A DNA stretch of 64,000 nucleotides from Sphingobacterium paludis (GTDB lineage: Bacteria; Bacteroidota; Bacteroidia; Sphingobacteriales; Sphingobacteriaceae). This document shows, piece by piece, positions 54,043 through 63,700 of this stretch (positions are counted from its first letter, which is position 1; each line of letters starts with the position of its first letter). The stretch covers positions 124,001-188,000 of the forward strand of contig NZ_SNZV01000004.1 in NCBI RefSeq assembly GCF_004364125.1, in the 5' to 3' direction. The notes below the pieces were generated by a model, which was not told where the DNA came from, made no database searches, and saw only the letters and a program-made list of their open reading frames with translations. The position numbers and the translations under genes were made by a program.

Positions 54043-55035
54043 CTATTTTTGATTGAAGTAGGTAAAGTCTTTGCGTTTAAGCTCCTCCTGTGGCAAAGCT
54101 TTGAAGTAGGCAATAGTTTTTTGCAAACCCTCTGCACGGCTAACCTCTGGCTTCCAGTGTAATAGGCTTTTTGCCTTGCTAATGTCAGGGCGACGTTGTT
54201 TAGGGTCGTCGACCGGCAAAGCATTATAGACTATTTTCGATCTTTTTCCTGTGGCGTTAATAATCTCTTGTGCCATCTCGAGGATGGTCAATTCATCAGG
54301 GTTTCCAATATTTACGGGCAATGCATAATCCGATAATAGTAAACGGTATATGCCCTCTACCTGGTCCGAGACATAGCAGAACGATCGGGTTTGTGTTCCA
54401 TCACCGAATACCGTTAGTGCATCGCCGTTTAGCGCCTGCGCGATAAAGGTGGGCAAGGCCCGGCCATCGTTCAGTCGCATGCGTGGGCCGTAGGTGTTAA
54501 AAATGCGTACGATGCGCGTTTCCAGTCCGTGGAAATTATGGTAAGCCATAGTCATGGCCTCTTGAAAACGTTTTGCTTCGTCGTAGACGCCGCGAGGACC
54601 AACAGGGTTCACGTTTCCCCAATACTCTTCTGGCTGCGGCGAAACTTGCGGATCGCCATATACCTCTGACGTTGAGGCGACCAATATCCTTGCTGACTTG
54701 CTTTTTGCTAGCCCCAATAGATTGTGTGTGCCCAGAGACCCAACTTTCAATGTCTGGATAGGAATCTGTAGGTAGTCAATAGGACTGGCTGGCGATGCGA
54801 AATGGAGAATATAATCCAATTGGCCAGTAACGTGCACAAATTTGGAAACATCGTGCTGGTAAAACTCAAAGTTAGGCAGCTTGAAAAGATGTGCGATATT
54901 GCGTAAATCACCGGTGATAAGATTGTCCATCCCGATCACATGAAAATCTTCGGCTATAAAACGATCACACAAATGCGAACCGAGAAAACCGGCAGCCCCT
55001 GTAATTAATATTCGTTTTTTCTCTTGTTTATCCAC
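54043..55035 (-). CDS. UDP-glucuronate decarboxylase-like SDR (UDP-xylose synthase type)
   Basis: Extended SDR of 330 aa. The NAD motif is [35 protein letters not shown] and [11 protein letters not shown] contain the catalytic Ser and Tyr-x3-Lys and are hallmark segments of UDP-xylose synthase; [14 protein letters not shown] and [14 protein letters not shown] follow. It would convert UDP-glucuronate to UDP-xylose in the cytoplasm. No UDP-glucose dehydrogenase gene is in the window. A dTDP-glucose dehydratase is less likely given the [11 protein letters not shown] block. Confidence 0.9.
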   Translation of the reverse strand: MDKQEKKRILITGAAGFLGSHLCDRFIAEDFHVIGMDNLITGDLRNIAHLFKLPNFEFYQHDVSKFVHVTGQLDYILHFASPASPIDYLQIPIQTLKVGSLGTHNLLGLAKSKSARILVASTSEVYGDPQVSPQPEEYWGNVNPVGPRGVYDEAKRFQEAMTMAYHNFHGLETRIVRIFNTYGPRMRLNDGRALPTFIAQALNGDALTVFGDGTQTRSFCYVSDQVEGIYRLLLSDYALPVNIGNPDELTILEMAQEIINATGKRSKIVYNALPVDDPKQRRPDISKAKSLLHWKPEVSRAEGLQKTIAYFKALPQEELKRKDFTYFNQK

Positions 55036-55040
55036 GCACG

Positions 55041-55069
55041 TTTGGAATCGATAAAGTTTAATATCTTTG
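55041..55069 (+). promoter_or_regulatory. promoter of waaA
   Basis: TTTG at 55041-55044 and TATCTTTG at 55062-55069, 17 bases apart, give a complete Bacteroidota promoter in the 59-base gap between divergent genes. The waaA ATG is 25 bases after the box. Confidence 0.8.
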
Positions 55070-55094
55070 ACGAATATACGGATATTTTTTTCAC

Positions 55095-56345
55095 ATGCGT
55101 GTTCTCTACGACTTCGGGATAGGCTTTTACGCCATTGTTTTATGGATTATTTCGCCTTTTCATACCAAGGCAAAGTTATGGATCGCGGGGCGGAAAAAAT
55201 TGCTGAATCACATCCAGCAGACGATTGGCCCAGGTCAACGCCCCATCTGGTTTCACTTTGCTTCGCTCGGCGAATTTGAACAAGGGCGCCCGCTTATGGA
55301 GGCCATCAGAAGTCGGTATCCTTCAGAAAGAATTGTAATTACATTTTTTTCACCTTCGGGTTATGAGATAAGAAAGAACACGGCATTGGCAGATTATGTG
55401 TTTTACCTGCCGCTGGATACAGCACGTAACGCAAAGAAATTTATCGCCAGTGTACAGCCTAAATTTGTCGTGTTCACCAAGTATGAGTATTGGTATCATT
55501 ATTTCAATGAGCTGAATAAGCGGGATATTCCGCTTATCCTAGTGTCCGCCATATTTCGGGAAGATCAGGTGTTTTTCAAATGGTATGGCCATTTTTTTAG
55601 AACGATACTACAGAAGGTCAGCTTTTTCTTTGCCCAAAATATGGATTCTGTTCACCTGCTCAAAGCGATCCATATAAAAAAGGCAGGTTTGGCTGGTGAC
55701 ACGCGTTTTGATCGAGTCGTCGAGCTCCCTAAACAAAGACGCAGCGTGCCCGCGGTGGAGCAATTTATTGATGGGAATACAAAAGTTCTGGTGGCGGGTA
55801 GTACTTGGCCCGAGGACGAACGCTTGATTGCCGATTGTTTTTTGAAACAACAAGATTGGAAGATTGTATTGGCGCCCCACGAGGTGTCCACATCTCATTT
55901 ACAAGAGCTTAAGAGCATCTTTCCAGAAGCCATATTTTACTCCGCTTTTTCAACCCATGCACCATCAACCATCAAAGCGGCTCGGGTAATCATCATTGAT
56001 AACATCGGTATGTTATCATCATTGTATGGCTATGGACGATTGGCCTATATCGGCGGTGGGTTTGGCGTAGGTATACATAATACATTAGAAGCGGCTACTT
56101 ACGGGCTGCCAGTTATTTTTGGGCCGCGCTATAGCAGGTTTCAAGAAGCTATTGACCTTATCGAATTAGGTGCCGGTTTTTCGATAAGCAAATCAACGCA
56201 ATTTGAGGAATTACTTTCCGTATTTACCCTGCCTGAAAAATATGCTTATGCGTCAGAAAAGGCTCGAGCCTATGTACAAGAAAAATCAGGTGCTACCCCA
56301 ATTATTATGAAATATTTGCAAGCGCAAAAACTTCTGCCTGCATAG
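55095..56345 (+). CDS. waaA: 3-deoxy-D-manno-octulosonic acid (Kdo) transferase
   Basis: Membrane-associated GT-B enzyme (GT30) of 416 aa that attaches Kdo to the lipid A precursor, the base of lipopolysaccharide. The N-terminal hydrophobic anchor ([16 protein letters not shown]) is followed by [45 protein letters not shown] and, in the C-domain, [23 protein letters not shown] and [27 protein letters not shown]. These are the family's diagnostic blocks with the Glu in EFEQGRP as catalytic candidate. It has its own promoter. Confidence 0.95.
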   Translation: MRVLYDFGIGFYAIVLWIISPFHTKAKLWIAGRKKLLNHIQQTIGPGQRPIWFHFASLGEFEQGRPLMEAIRSRYPSERIVITFFSPSGYEIRKNTALADYVFYLPLDTARNAKKFIASVQPKFVVFTKYEYWYHYFNELNKRDIPLILVSAIFREDQVFFKWYGHFFRTILQKVSFFFAQNMDSVHLLKAIHIKKAGLAGDTRFDRVVELPKQRRSVPAVEQFIDGNTKVLVAGSTWPEDERLIADCFLKQQDWKIVLAPHEVSTSHLQELKSIFPEAIFYSAFSTHAPSTIKAARVIIIDNIGMLSSLYGYGRLAYIGGGFGVGIHNTLEAATYGLPVIFGPRYSRFQEAIDLIELGAGFSISKSTQFEELLSVFTLPEKYAYASEKARAYVQEKSGATPIIMKYLQAQKLLPA

Positions 56346-56522
56346 GGTACAACAACATAACTTCTTTCAAAAACAGCTCTCAGGCAAATGTCACTCCTCT
56401 TGGGATGTTATTTTAAATGTTTTTTCGTTGAAATATTTTTTTGGAAAGTGCAGTGTTTTGATGTGGTTTGCCTTTTGTTTTCACTTCCATTTATTGCGAT
56501 AGCATGGTGTATTTTTATTTTT

Positions 56523-56555
56523 TTTGAGAAATAATAAAATGATATAATATATTTG
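56523..56555 (+). promoter_or_regulatory. promoter of the lipoprotein gene at 56580
   Basis: TTTG at 56523-56526 and TATATTTG at 56548-56555 are 21 bases apart. An in-frame TTG at 56553 is inside the box, so translation should start at ATG 56580, 24 bases later. Confidence 0.7.
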
Positions 56556-56579
56556 CGGCATCAAATATTACCCAACAAT

Positions 56580-57251
56580 ATGAAATCCAAATTAACCTTA
56601 CTTATTCTGATTTTCGGAATACTCACTTCATGTGAAAAAACGACTGATGTCGATGTTATCGTTTCAACCAGCGGCAAGCTGAACTACAAGCTTGTTGATG
56701 ACAGTGGCAAAGGCGTGCCCAATGTAAAAGTTTCGCTGTATGATATTTTAGGGAACTATGCCACCTACCACGCGCTAATAGATCAGCGTACAACCGACGC
56801 TGAGGGTGTAGTAGATTTTGGGGATCTTAACCCGCAAACCTATCTTTTGCGTGCGGATTCTGCCATCGTGAACAATGTGGGCTATATGGTACAGGAGCAC
56901 GTTCAGGTAACAACAGGAGCGGGGAAACAGAAAGAAACGAAAGTAACGGATTTCTCCGGGACCCTTTCTGTGACGGTACAATCCTACAATGGCCAGCGGC
57001 TCAGAAATATCGGAATAGCCGTTGTGCCAGCCAATAGATTCGACTACAGGTCAGACACGAATTATTTTCTGCGTGTTGCGGATTTCAAGGTTTTAACAGA
57101 TGACACCGGAACCGTGATTTTAAAAATTCCTTCGGACAAAGAATACGTACTGTATTTTTATAACAGTGTCACGAACGCCGCTTACAACAACTATCAGCAT
57201 GTAAGCGTGCAGAAGGGAAGAGAGTATAAGTACAGCACATACATCTACTAA
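56580..57251 (+). CDS. hypothetical lipoprotein with Ig-like/carboxypeptidase-regulatory-like repeats
   Basis: Protein of 223 aa. A short signal peptide ends in lipobox LTSC (Cys18). The rest is beta-rich: one unit GKLNYKLVDDSGKGVPNVKVSLYD...EGVVDFGDLNPQTYLLRAD resembles the carboxypeptidase-D regulatory fold, and a second unit begins SGTLSVTVQSYNGQRLRNIGIAV. I recognise no enzyme motif. It is likely anchored in the outer membrane or periplasm. It is alone between its own promoter and a terminator-like repeat. Confidence 0.8.
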   Translation: MKSKLTLLILIFGILTSCEKTTDVDVIVSTSGKLNYKLVDDSGKGVPNVKVSLYDILGNYATYHALIDQRTTDAEGVVDFGDLNPQTYLLRADSAIVNNVGYMVQEHVQVTTGAGKQKETKVTDFSGTLSVTVQSYNGQRLRNIGIAVVPANRFDYRSDTNYFLRVADFKVLTDDTGTVILKIPSDKEYVLYFYNSVTNAAYNNYQHVSVQKGREYKYSTYIY

Positions 57252-57292
57252 TAGACCCAACTGCGACATACGCTAAATTTGAGCTACTTTTT

Positions 57293-57338
57293 TTATTTTC
57301 TTGCATGTTGCGCCTATCGCCAGCATGCAAGAAAATAA
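57293..57338. terminator. long inverted repeat between convergent lipoprotein and hemW genes
   Basis: TTATTTTCTTGCATG (57293-57307) and CATGCAAGAAAATAA (57324-57338) are perfect 15-base arms around a 16-base loop. The T-rich arm end on each strand suits a bidirectional terminator for the two converging genes. Confidence 0.85.
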
Positions 57339-57434
57339 CGAGCGTATCCCTTGTTTGCATGGTAGACTGTGCGCTAATCTCCGAACGCAACAGGTCAACC
57401 ATTGTTATGGATTTAGTGTAGACCGCGCGATCCG

Positions 57435-58577
57435 CTAATGATCATCATATACATCCAGTAGAAAAAGTTCGGACGCTATATGGTCTGCCAAAAGCTTTCC
57501 GCTGGTTGTCAGACGCAGATAACGACCCTCTACGAAGACCAACTGTTGTTTTTCAATAAACGGTTGTGCGGCCTTTTTTATAGCTGTGGTGGGTTCGGCG
57601 CCAAATAGCTTAATGATCCTGTCTATATCGACACCCCACATCGTTCGCAAAGAAGTCATCAGATACTCATTAATACGATCACGCAACGTTAGTTCTTCCG
57701 TTTCCAGCGCACTGCTGCCATCAAACATATGTTGAATATATTGGAGATTATTAGCGATATTCCAGCTTCTTGATTCACCGTTAAAGGAATGTGCTGACGG
57801 CCCAATACCTAAATAATGAACGCCGCGCCAGTAATTTGTATTATGTTTCGCGTAGCGTTCACGTTTGGCAAAATTGGAAATTTCATAGTGTTCAAAGTCA
57901 TGCGCAGTTAATACATCCATGAGATATTCCATTTGGTTTGCGGCCTGCGCCTCATCCATAGCTGGCGTTTTTTGCTGTTGGATGAAATGTGCCAATGCCG
58001 TTTTATGCTCGACTGTCATCGCATATGACGATATATGGGGGATGTCAAATGCTAAAAGCTGTTCAATGTTTGCTTTCCACTTCGCATCTGTGAGTAAAGG
58101 ATAACCATAAATAAGATCAGCCGTGATGTTTTCAAAACCGGCATCCTGCACTCTTTTTATGGCTGAGTCCGCTTCGCTGGCGTTGTGCGCGCGGTTCATC
58201 CAGCGCAGGTCTTCCTCAAAAAATGATTGAATGCCAATACTGAACCGATTGATGCCGCTATGGCGCAAGTCTTCTACTTTCTTTTTATCCAAATCATCTG
58301 GATTTGCTTCTAGTGTAATCTCTACGTCTGGATGAATTTCGAAATGGACACCTACCTTATCGATCAGCCTTGCGATGTCCGAAGCCTGTAGGATGGACGG
58401 TGTGCCACCACCAAAATAAATAGAATGTACCTTTCTATCGGTTAGATACTGTTGGCGTCGATCAAGTTCCATGTGCAACGCTTTTAGCATCTCATCTTTG
58501 TGCTTCAGCGAGGTGCTGAAGTGAAAATCGCAATAATGACATGCTTGCTTACAGAAAGGAATATGGAAATAGATCAT
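57435..58577 (-). CDS. hemW: radical SAM HemW (coproporphyrinogen oxidase-like heme chaperone)
   Basis: Radical SAM protein of 380 aa. The 4Fe-4S/SAM motif is CKQACHYC with Cys9, Cys13 and Cys16, close to the N-terminus, as in HemW; HemN has a longer lead sequence. SIYFGGGTPSIL, ITLEANPDDL, FSIGIQSF and NRAHNASEA are all typical, and a HemN C-terminal domain ends the protein. HemW binds and hands heme to enzymes rather than acting as an oxidase. It is monocistronic with a promoter box 4 bases from its ATG. Confidence 0.92.
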   Translation of the reverse strand: MIYFHIPFCKQACHYCDFHFSTSLKHKDEMLKALHMELDRRQQYLTDRKVHSIYFGGGTPSILQASDIARLIDKVGVHFEIHPDVEITLEANPDDLDKKKVEDLRHSGINRFSIGIQSFFEEDLRWMNRAHNASEADSAIKRVQDAGFENITADLIYGYPLLTDAKWKANIEQLLAFDIPHISSYAMTVEHKTALAHFIQQQKTPAMDEAQAANQMEYLMDVLTAHDFEHYEISNFAKRERYAKHNTNYWRGVHYLGIGPSAHSFNGESRSWNIANNLQYIQHMFDGSSALETEELTLRDRINEYLMTSLRTMWGVDIDRIIKLFGAEPTTAIKKAAQPFIEKQQLVFVEGRYLRLTTSGKLLADHIASELFLLDVYDDH

Positions 58578-58919
58578 CTGGCAAAGATAAGTATTGCTTT
58601 ACAGCGACAGAAATCGAAGCGATTTAAAAAAAAATGGCGGACAAAAAAACTTGCAGAAACAAATCTATATTTTTTATATATTCGTTGTAAGTTCCGATAA
58701 GAACGCTAACTGGTTATACTGATGAGCTCAGTATCTGTATACGAAACCGCTTAACAAGCAAAACATGATTCGCTATTGCACATATTCCTTTTAGAAGGTT
58801 ATAGTATGTAAAAAAGTCTAGAAGGAAATGTTGTGCGCCTCGACGTACTTTTTTACGTAGTAAGCGGATATTGCTGGCGCATACCAGATGGCAAGAGGTC
58901 GGTATCGAAGCTAATTAAT
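58578..58919. other. intergenic region between divergent hemW and sigma factor genes
   Basis: About 340 bases with no supported gene. The left edge has the hemW -7 box and the right edge the sigma-factor promoter. No repeats or RNA genes are seen in the middle. Confidence 0.5.
58582..58589 (-). promoter_or_regulatory. -7 promoter box of hemW
   Basis: Minus-strand TATCTTTG (plus CAAAGATA) ends 4 bases before the hemW ATG at 58577, giving a leaderless or nearly leaderless transcript. The -33 element is not well conserved. Confidence 0.6.
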
Positions 58920-58948
58920 ATTGTGTTAATATTGAAAGTATATCTTTG
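58920..58948 (+). promoter_or_regulatory. promoter of the ECF sigma gene
   Basis: ATTG at 58920-58923 and TATCTTTG at 58941-58948, 17 bases apart. Transcription would begin near 58953, leaving about 20 bases before ATG 58974, including GGAG at a suitable distance. Confidence 0.72.
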
Positions 58949-58973
58949 ACCTATCATGCACGGAGTTAGACAT

Positions 58974-59558
58974 ATGGAGGAATCAGCGCTTTTGAATGGG
59001 TTGCGAGGAGGACGTGAGGATGTATTCGCGGAAATCTTCAATAGGCACTGGGAAGCCCTCTTTCGGGAGGCGTGTTATCGGCTGAAAAAACATGATGAAG
59101 CACAAGATATGGTGCAAGATATTTTTACTGATTTTTGGCAGCGCAGGCATAGTATTCAGATATCTACCTCTATATCGGCCTATTTACACGGCGCCTTAAA
59201 GCATAAGATCATCCGGCATTTTTCCAGATCGCGTCTGCACCAAAGCGTTGTCGATCATCTGCTTCTTCGGATGCAAACATTTGAGGAAAGCATCCTTGAG
59301 GTTATCGCAGCCGGTGAGATTCAGAAAACGCTGGAGGAAGCGATTGTACACTTTCCAGACAATATGCGGCAAATTTTTCTGTTGCGTAGCCAAGATTTTA
59401 CGATAGCAGAAATTGCAGAAGCCCTTGGCCTGTCCCAACAAACCGTTAAAAATAACAATTCGCAAGCCTTGAAACGTCTGAAACACGTTTTGACCGAAAA
59501 ACATCCTGAAGTAACCTCGTCCCTTTATGCCGCTTTATTGCTGTTCATAAAAACTTAA
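58974..59558 (+). CDS. ECF-family RNA polymerase sigma factor
   Basis: Sigma factor of about 194 aa with region 2 (EIFNRHWEALFREACYRL, DMVQDIFTDFWQRR) and region 4 (AIVHFPDNMRQIFLLRSQDFTIAEIAEALGLS, QTVKNNNSQALKRLK; only partly quoted). It is the Bacteroidota FecI-like type paired with FecR and a TonB receptor. ATG 58974 is favoured because GGAG lies 8 bases upstream; ATG 58956 is also possible. It likely drives the downstream receptor operon when the receptor signals that its ligand is present. Confidence 0.93.
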   Translation: MEESALLNGLRGGREDVFAEIFNRHWEALFREACYRLKKHDEAQDMVQDIFTDFWQRRHSIQISTSISAYLHGALKHKIIRHFSRSRLHQSVVDHLLLRMQTFEESILEVIAAGEIQKTLEEAIVHFPDNMRQIFLLRSQDFTIAEIAEALGLSQQTVKNNNSQALKRLKHVLTEKHPEVTSSLYAALLLFIKT

Positions 59559-59629
59559 CACACGCATAACAATTTCTTGAAGTACTTTTTCTCGTTTCGA
59601 TTCACTATAGGTGTGAAAAGCGAAAGAAC

Positions 59630-60601
59630 GTGATATTTAAAAAGCTAAAAAAACTGCTCCGCAAATACGAGGATAACAGCGCATCGCCTGCTGAACGCAA
59701 AGCTGTGGATATCTGGTATGAATCTTTTTCCGTACAAAACGACAGCGCGCCGCTATTTGATACGGAAACAGCGCGTAGCGCTATGCGGCAACGCATATGG
59801 GCTAATCTACCGATGTCAACAAAACAGCCATCGTGGTTGCGAAGACATCGATACGTCCTATTAGGATTAAGCACGGCCGCTCTTTTGGCGGTAGTGTTCT
59901 CGTGGAACTACATGCAACGGCACTTGACCCCGCAGGACAGCAAGATGCAGGAAGCCAACTATATAGCCGCATTTACAGCATCGACAACAACAAAAGAAAG
60001 AAAGCTGATCACACTGCCGGATAGTTCACGCGTGTGGCTTAATGCGAATTCCACGCTATCCGTAGATGCAGGTTATGGGACAAGCGTTCGCCAAATGCAG
60101 CTGGAAGGGGAGGCCTTTTTTGATGTGTCTCCAGACCCCGCAAAACCCTTTGTCGTAAAAACCAAACATATCAAAATACAGGTTTTGGGAACTGCTTTTA
60201 ATATCCAGGCATATGCTGCAACCGAGAAGTTTCGCGTCGGTGTAGCCCATGGAAAGGTCGCGGTGTGGGATCACGCCGAGCAAGAATTAAATCAACTGAC
60301 CAAAGGCCAGGTATTATCCTACGATATTCATAATGGTGAAAGCACTACGCAACAGGCTGCGGTTATTGGCTCTTGGCGTGAAGGGCGTGTTATTTTGGAA
60401 CAAGCAAGCTTCAAGGACCTGGCGCAAGCCATTTATACTATCTACGGCATGCGATTGCGGAACGAGAGTAGGTCCGCACAAAAATATTCATACAATTTAC
60501 AGATACGTAACAACCGTTCGTTGGAGCAAACTTTGGACGTTGTCTGCGGTATGCACCAGCTACACTACAGGAGGGAAGATAATGAAATAATACTTTACTA
60601 A
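59630..60601 (+). CDS. FecR-family anti-sigma factor
   Basis: Inner-membrane protein of 323 aa. A cytoplasmic sigma-binding part (about 80 residues) leads to one TM helix (YVLLGLSTAALLAVVFSW) and a periplasmic FecR domain: ITLPDSSRVWLNANSTLSVD, VRQMQLEGEAFFDV, PFVVKTKHIKIQVLGTAFNI, and a C-terminal DUF4974-like unit (VILEQASFKDLAQAIYTIYG). The start is GTG at 59630, after GAAAG. It holds the sigma factor in check and receives the signal from the receptor's N-terminal domain. Confidence 0.92.
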   Translation: MIFKKLKKLLRKYEDNSASPAERKAVDIWYESFSVQNDSAPLFDTETARSAMRQRIWANLPMSTKQPSWLRRHRYVLLGLSTAALLAVVFSWNYMQRHLTPQDSKMQEANYIAAFTASTTTKERKLITLPDSSRVWLNANSTLSVDAGYGTSVRQMQLEGEAFFDVSPDPAKPFVVKTKHIKIQVLGTAFNIQAYAATEKFRVGVAHGKVAVWDHAEQELNQLTKGQVLSYDIHNGESTTQQAAVIGSWREGRVILEQASFKDLAQAIYTIYGMRLRNESRSAQKYSYNLQIRNNRSLEQTLDVVCGMHQLHYRREDNEIILY

Positions 60602-60611
60602 TCAATAAACA

Positions 60612-60638
60612 AAACAGGCACCAAAGAGGCACCTGTTT
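60612..60638 (+). terminator. possible weak terminator after the FecR gene
   Basis: AAACAGG and CCTGTTT form a 7-bp stem with a 13-base loop, just after the FecR stop. There is a TTT at the end but no longer T-run, so read-through into the receptor gene is plausible. Confidence 0.4.
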
Positions 60639-60717
60639 ACATTCGTTTGGCCGCGCTCAGCTTGAGACCCTCAGCAAGGCCACTTAGCTTAATCTGAATT
60701 ACTAAGACAATAAAAAT

Positions 60718-63700
60718 ATGAATAAAAACCTGTTGTTCATACGAATAATGATGCGTACGACACTTATTATGTATTTAATCGGCCTAACGGTGTCTCAACT
60801 GCTGTTAGCCGCTCCGCTTAGCGGACAAGTCCATCTTCGGAAAGTGGACTTTTCGGTATCCAATACAAATCTGTATGCTGCAATCAAAAAATTGCAGGCC
60901 GAGCAGGGCATTGATATGGCCTTTGACGATAAGGCACTTAATTTAGCCAATATCGCAGTTCGCCAGCAGGCGTACCGCTCGACATCGGTAGACGCGGTAT
61001 TGAAAAACCTATTCGCTGGAACCGCAATAACCTACGAGGAAAGAGGCGATGGAACGCTCGTTTTGAAGAAGCAGCAGCGCCCGGGACGTATTATCGGCGT
61101 AATCACCGACAATAAGGGAGAGCCTTTGGCTGCGGCATCTGTCCAGATTGTGGAATTGAACCGAACAGTTGTTACCGATGTTGAGGGGCGTTTTACTATT
61201 TCAGCGGCTCCCGGTACCTATACCCTTACGGCACGGTACATCTCTTTCGAAACCATGAGCAAATCAAAAATTACGGTCACGGAAGGCGGCACATCAACGG
61301 TAAATTTTGCTTTGTTGCCGACGACTGGTGATTTGGAAGAAGTGGTGGTGACAGCACTGGGTATCACGCGAGAAAAGAAGGCGCTAGGTTACGCGGCAAC
61401 CGAAGTAAAAGGCGAAGACATTGCACAGACTATGCCCAACAACTGGAGCGAGGCATTATCTGGCCGTGTTGCCGGTGTGAACTTGGTGCGCTCTGGTGCA
61501 GGTCCTGCAGGATCCAACAAAATTATTCTGCGTGGAGAAAACAACCTCACCGGAAACAACGAAGCACTTATTGTTATTGACGGTGTGATGGTTAGCCAAA
61601 GTAGTGGGAGGCAGGTTGGTAACGGCTCCGGAGCCTATTTGGGTGGTGATTCGCCAACAGATTTTGGAACGGGTATCAATGACATCAATCCAGAAGATAT
61701 TGAAACATTAACGGTGCTAAAAGGCGCTAACGCCACAGCTTTATACGGCGAACGCGGTGGTAATGGTGCCATTGTGATTACCACCAAATCGGGCCGCGCG
61801 AGAAAAGGTATTGGAGTGACCATCACCTCAAATGCCACAATGGAATCGATCTCCAGGTGGCCGGATTACCAATATGAATACGGACAAGGTACCGAAGGTG
61901 TTCGCTTTTATTCCTTCAACGCGGGCATTGATGGCGCGAGTACACGCAGCACGAGTTCGGCCTGGGGTCCAAAGTTTGATGGCCAATATTTTTTTCAATA
62001 CGACCCTGTTACCCAAACACGTGCTACGGAACGCACCTTATGGCAGGCATATCCAAATGAGCGCAAAAACTTTTTCGACACCGGAACAACCTTTACCAAT
62101 TCCGTGAGTTTGGATGGAGGTAATGACAAGACACAGATTAGGTTTTCGTTCACCGATTTGCGGAATAAATGGATTATCCCCAATACGGGCTATGAGCGTA
62201 ATAACGTTTCTTTGACCGCCGGACATAGCGTAACCGATAAATTGCGGATACAAACGCGAATTAATTACCGTCAAAACCGCAGCGACAACTTGCCATCTAC
62301 CGGTTATAATAACCAATCCTTAATGTACTGGAATGCTTTCTGGCAACCGAATGCTTCGCTGGATTGGTTAACAAACTATTGGCAGATCGGGCAAGAAAAT
62401 ATGGTACAAAATTATCCCTTCAGTAGCTTGGTTGATAATCCGTATTTGATTACCAACGAGATGTTGAATAAGAACAAGCGACATGGCTTGACGGGAAGTA
62501 TCGATGCTACGTACAAATTTTCCAAAAACTGGGATATTTTGGTTAGAACAACCATGGACTTAAATGCGGAAAATAGAAGCCAACAACGTCCTTGGGATAC
62601 CGAAAAGTTTAAAAAGGGAATGTATCGCACGCAGACCATCAATAGCACAGAAACAACCTCGGATGTGATGTTGACTTACAATAAGGAAATCACACCTGAT
62701 CTTAAGCTAAGATTGACGGCAGGGGGAAGCACAAGAAGGCGTGAAAGCAATTTAGAAAGGAACAGCGCTGACTCTCTGGCTTACCCCGGTATATTCAACC
62801 TGGGCAATGCCGCAGGCAACCTTGTTAGCACGCCCGAGAGACAGGCACAAGTGACCAATAGCCTCTATGGTTTGGGAACCTTATCTTTCAGAGATTATCT
62901 CTTTGCGGACTTTTCCTACAGAAATGATTGGAACAGCGCGCTGGCATCGCCGATCAGTAAAGGGAAGCCGTTTCAATACCCCTCCCTCAATGTAAGTTTT
63001 GTTTTGTCTGATGTCGTGCGTTTACCTAAGCAATTTTCGCTGGTTAAGTTTCGGGGTTCAGTTGCTGGCGTAGGAAGTGGATCCGATGATCCCTACTTAA
63101 CATCTTACAACTACAACATCGAACCAATTTTCCCTGGAGGCCGATCTAATCCAACCAATATGCCTAATTTAAATTTGCAGCCGCTGTATACCACCAGCTA
63201 TGAAGCCGGGACCGATATATCGATGTTTGCAGGACGATTCTTCTTGAATATGACTTATTACACGAGTAAGACGTCCGACCAACATCTACGAGCAACGGTG
63301 GATAGGGCATCCGGTGCTAGTACGATTTTAGTCAATGCAGGTTTAATTCAAAACAGCGGTTTGGAGATCGAATCGCGCATTATGCCCATACGGAAAGAAA
63401 ACTTTCAATGGACAGTGAGCCCGACGTTCAGTACGAATAAAAATAAGGTGCTGGAACTGACGGATAATTTGAATGAAATGATCCTTCAAAATGGTCCGGG
63501 AAGTAGGGGGGCTATTATTGCAAAAGTTGGTGCACGGATGGATGATCTTTACGGACGCGGCTACGAGCGTGCTCCGGATGGACAGATTGTTTATGAAAAT
63601 GGTCTGCCGCAATTGACGGATACCATGCAGTATATCGGTCAAACGAACCCAGCGTGGCGTGTTGGTTTACACAATGAATTCCGTTATAAGCAGTTTCGTT

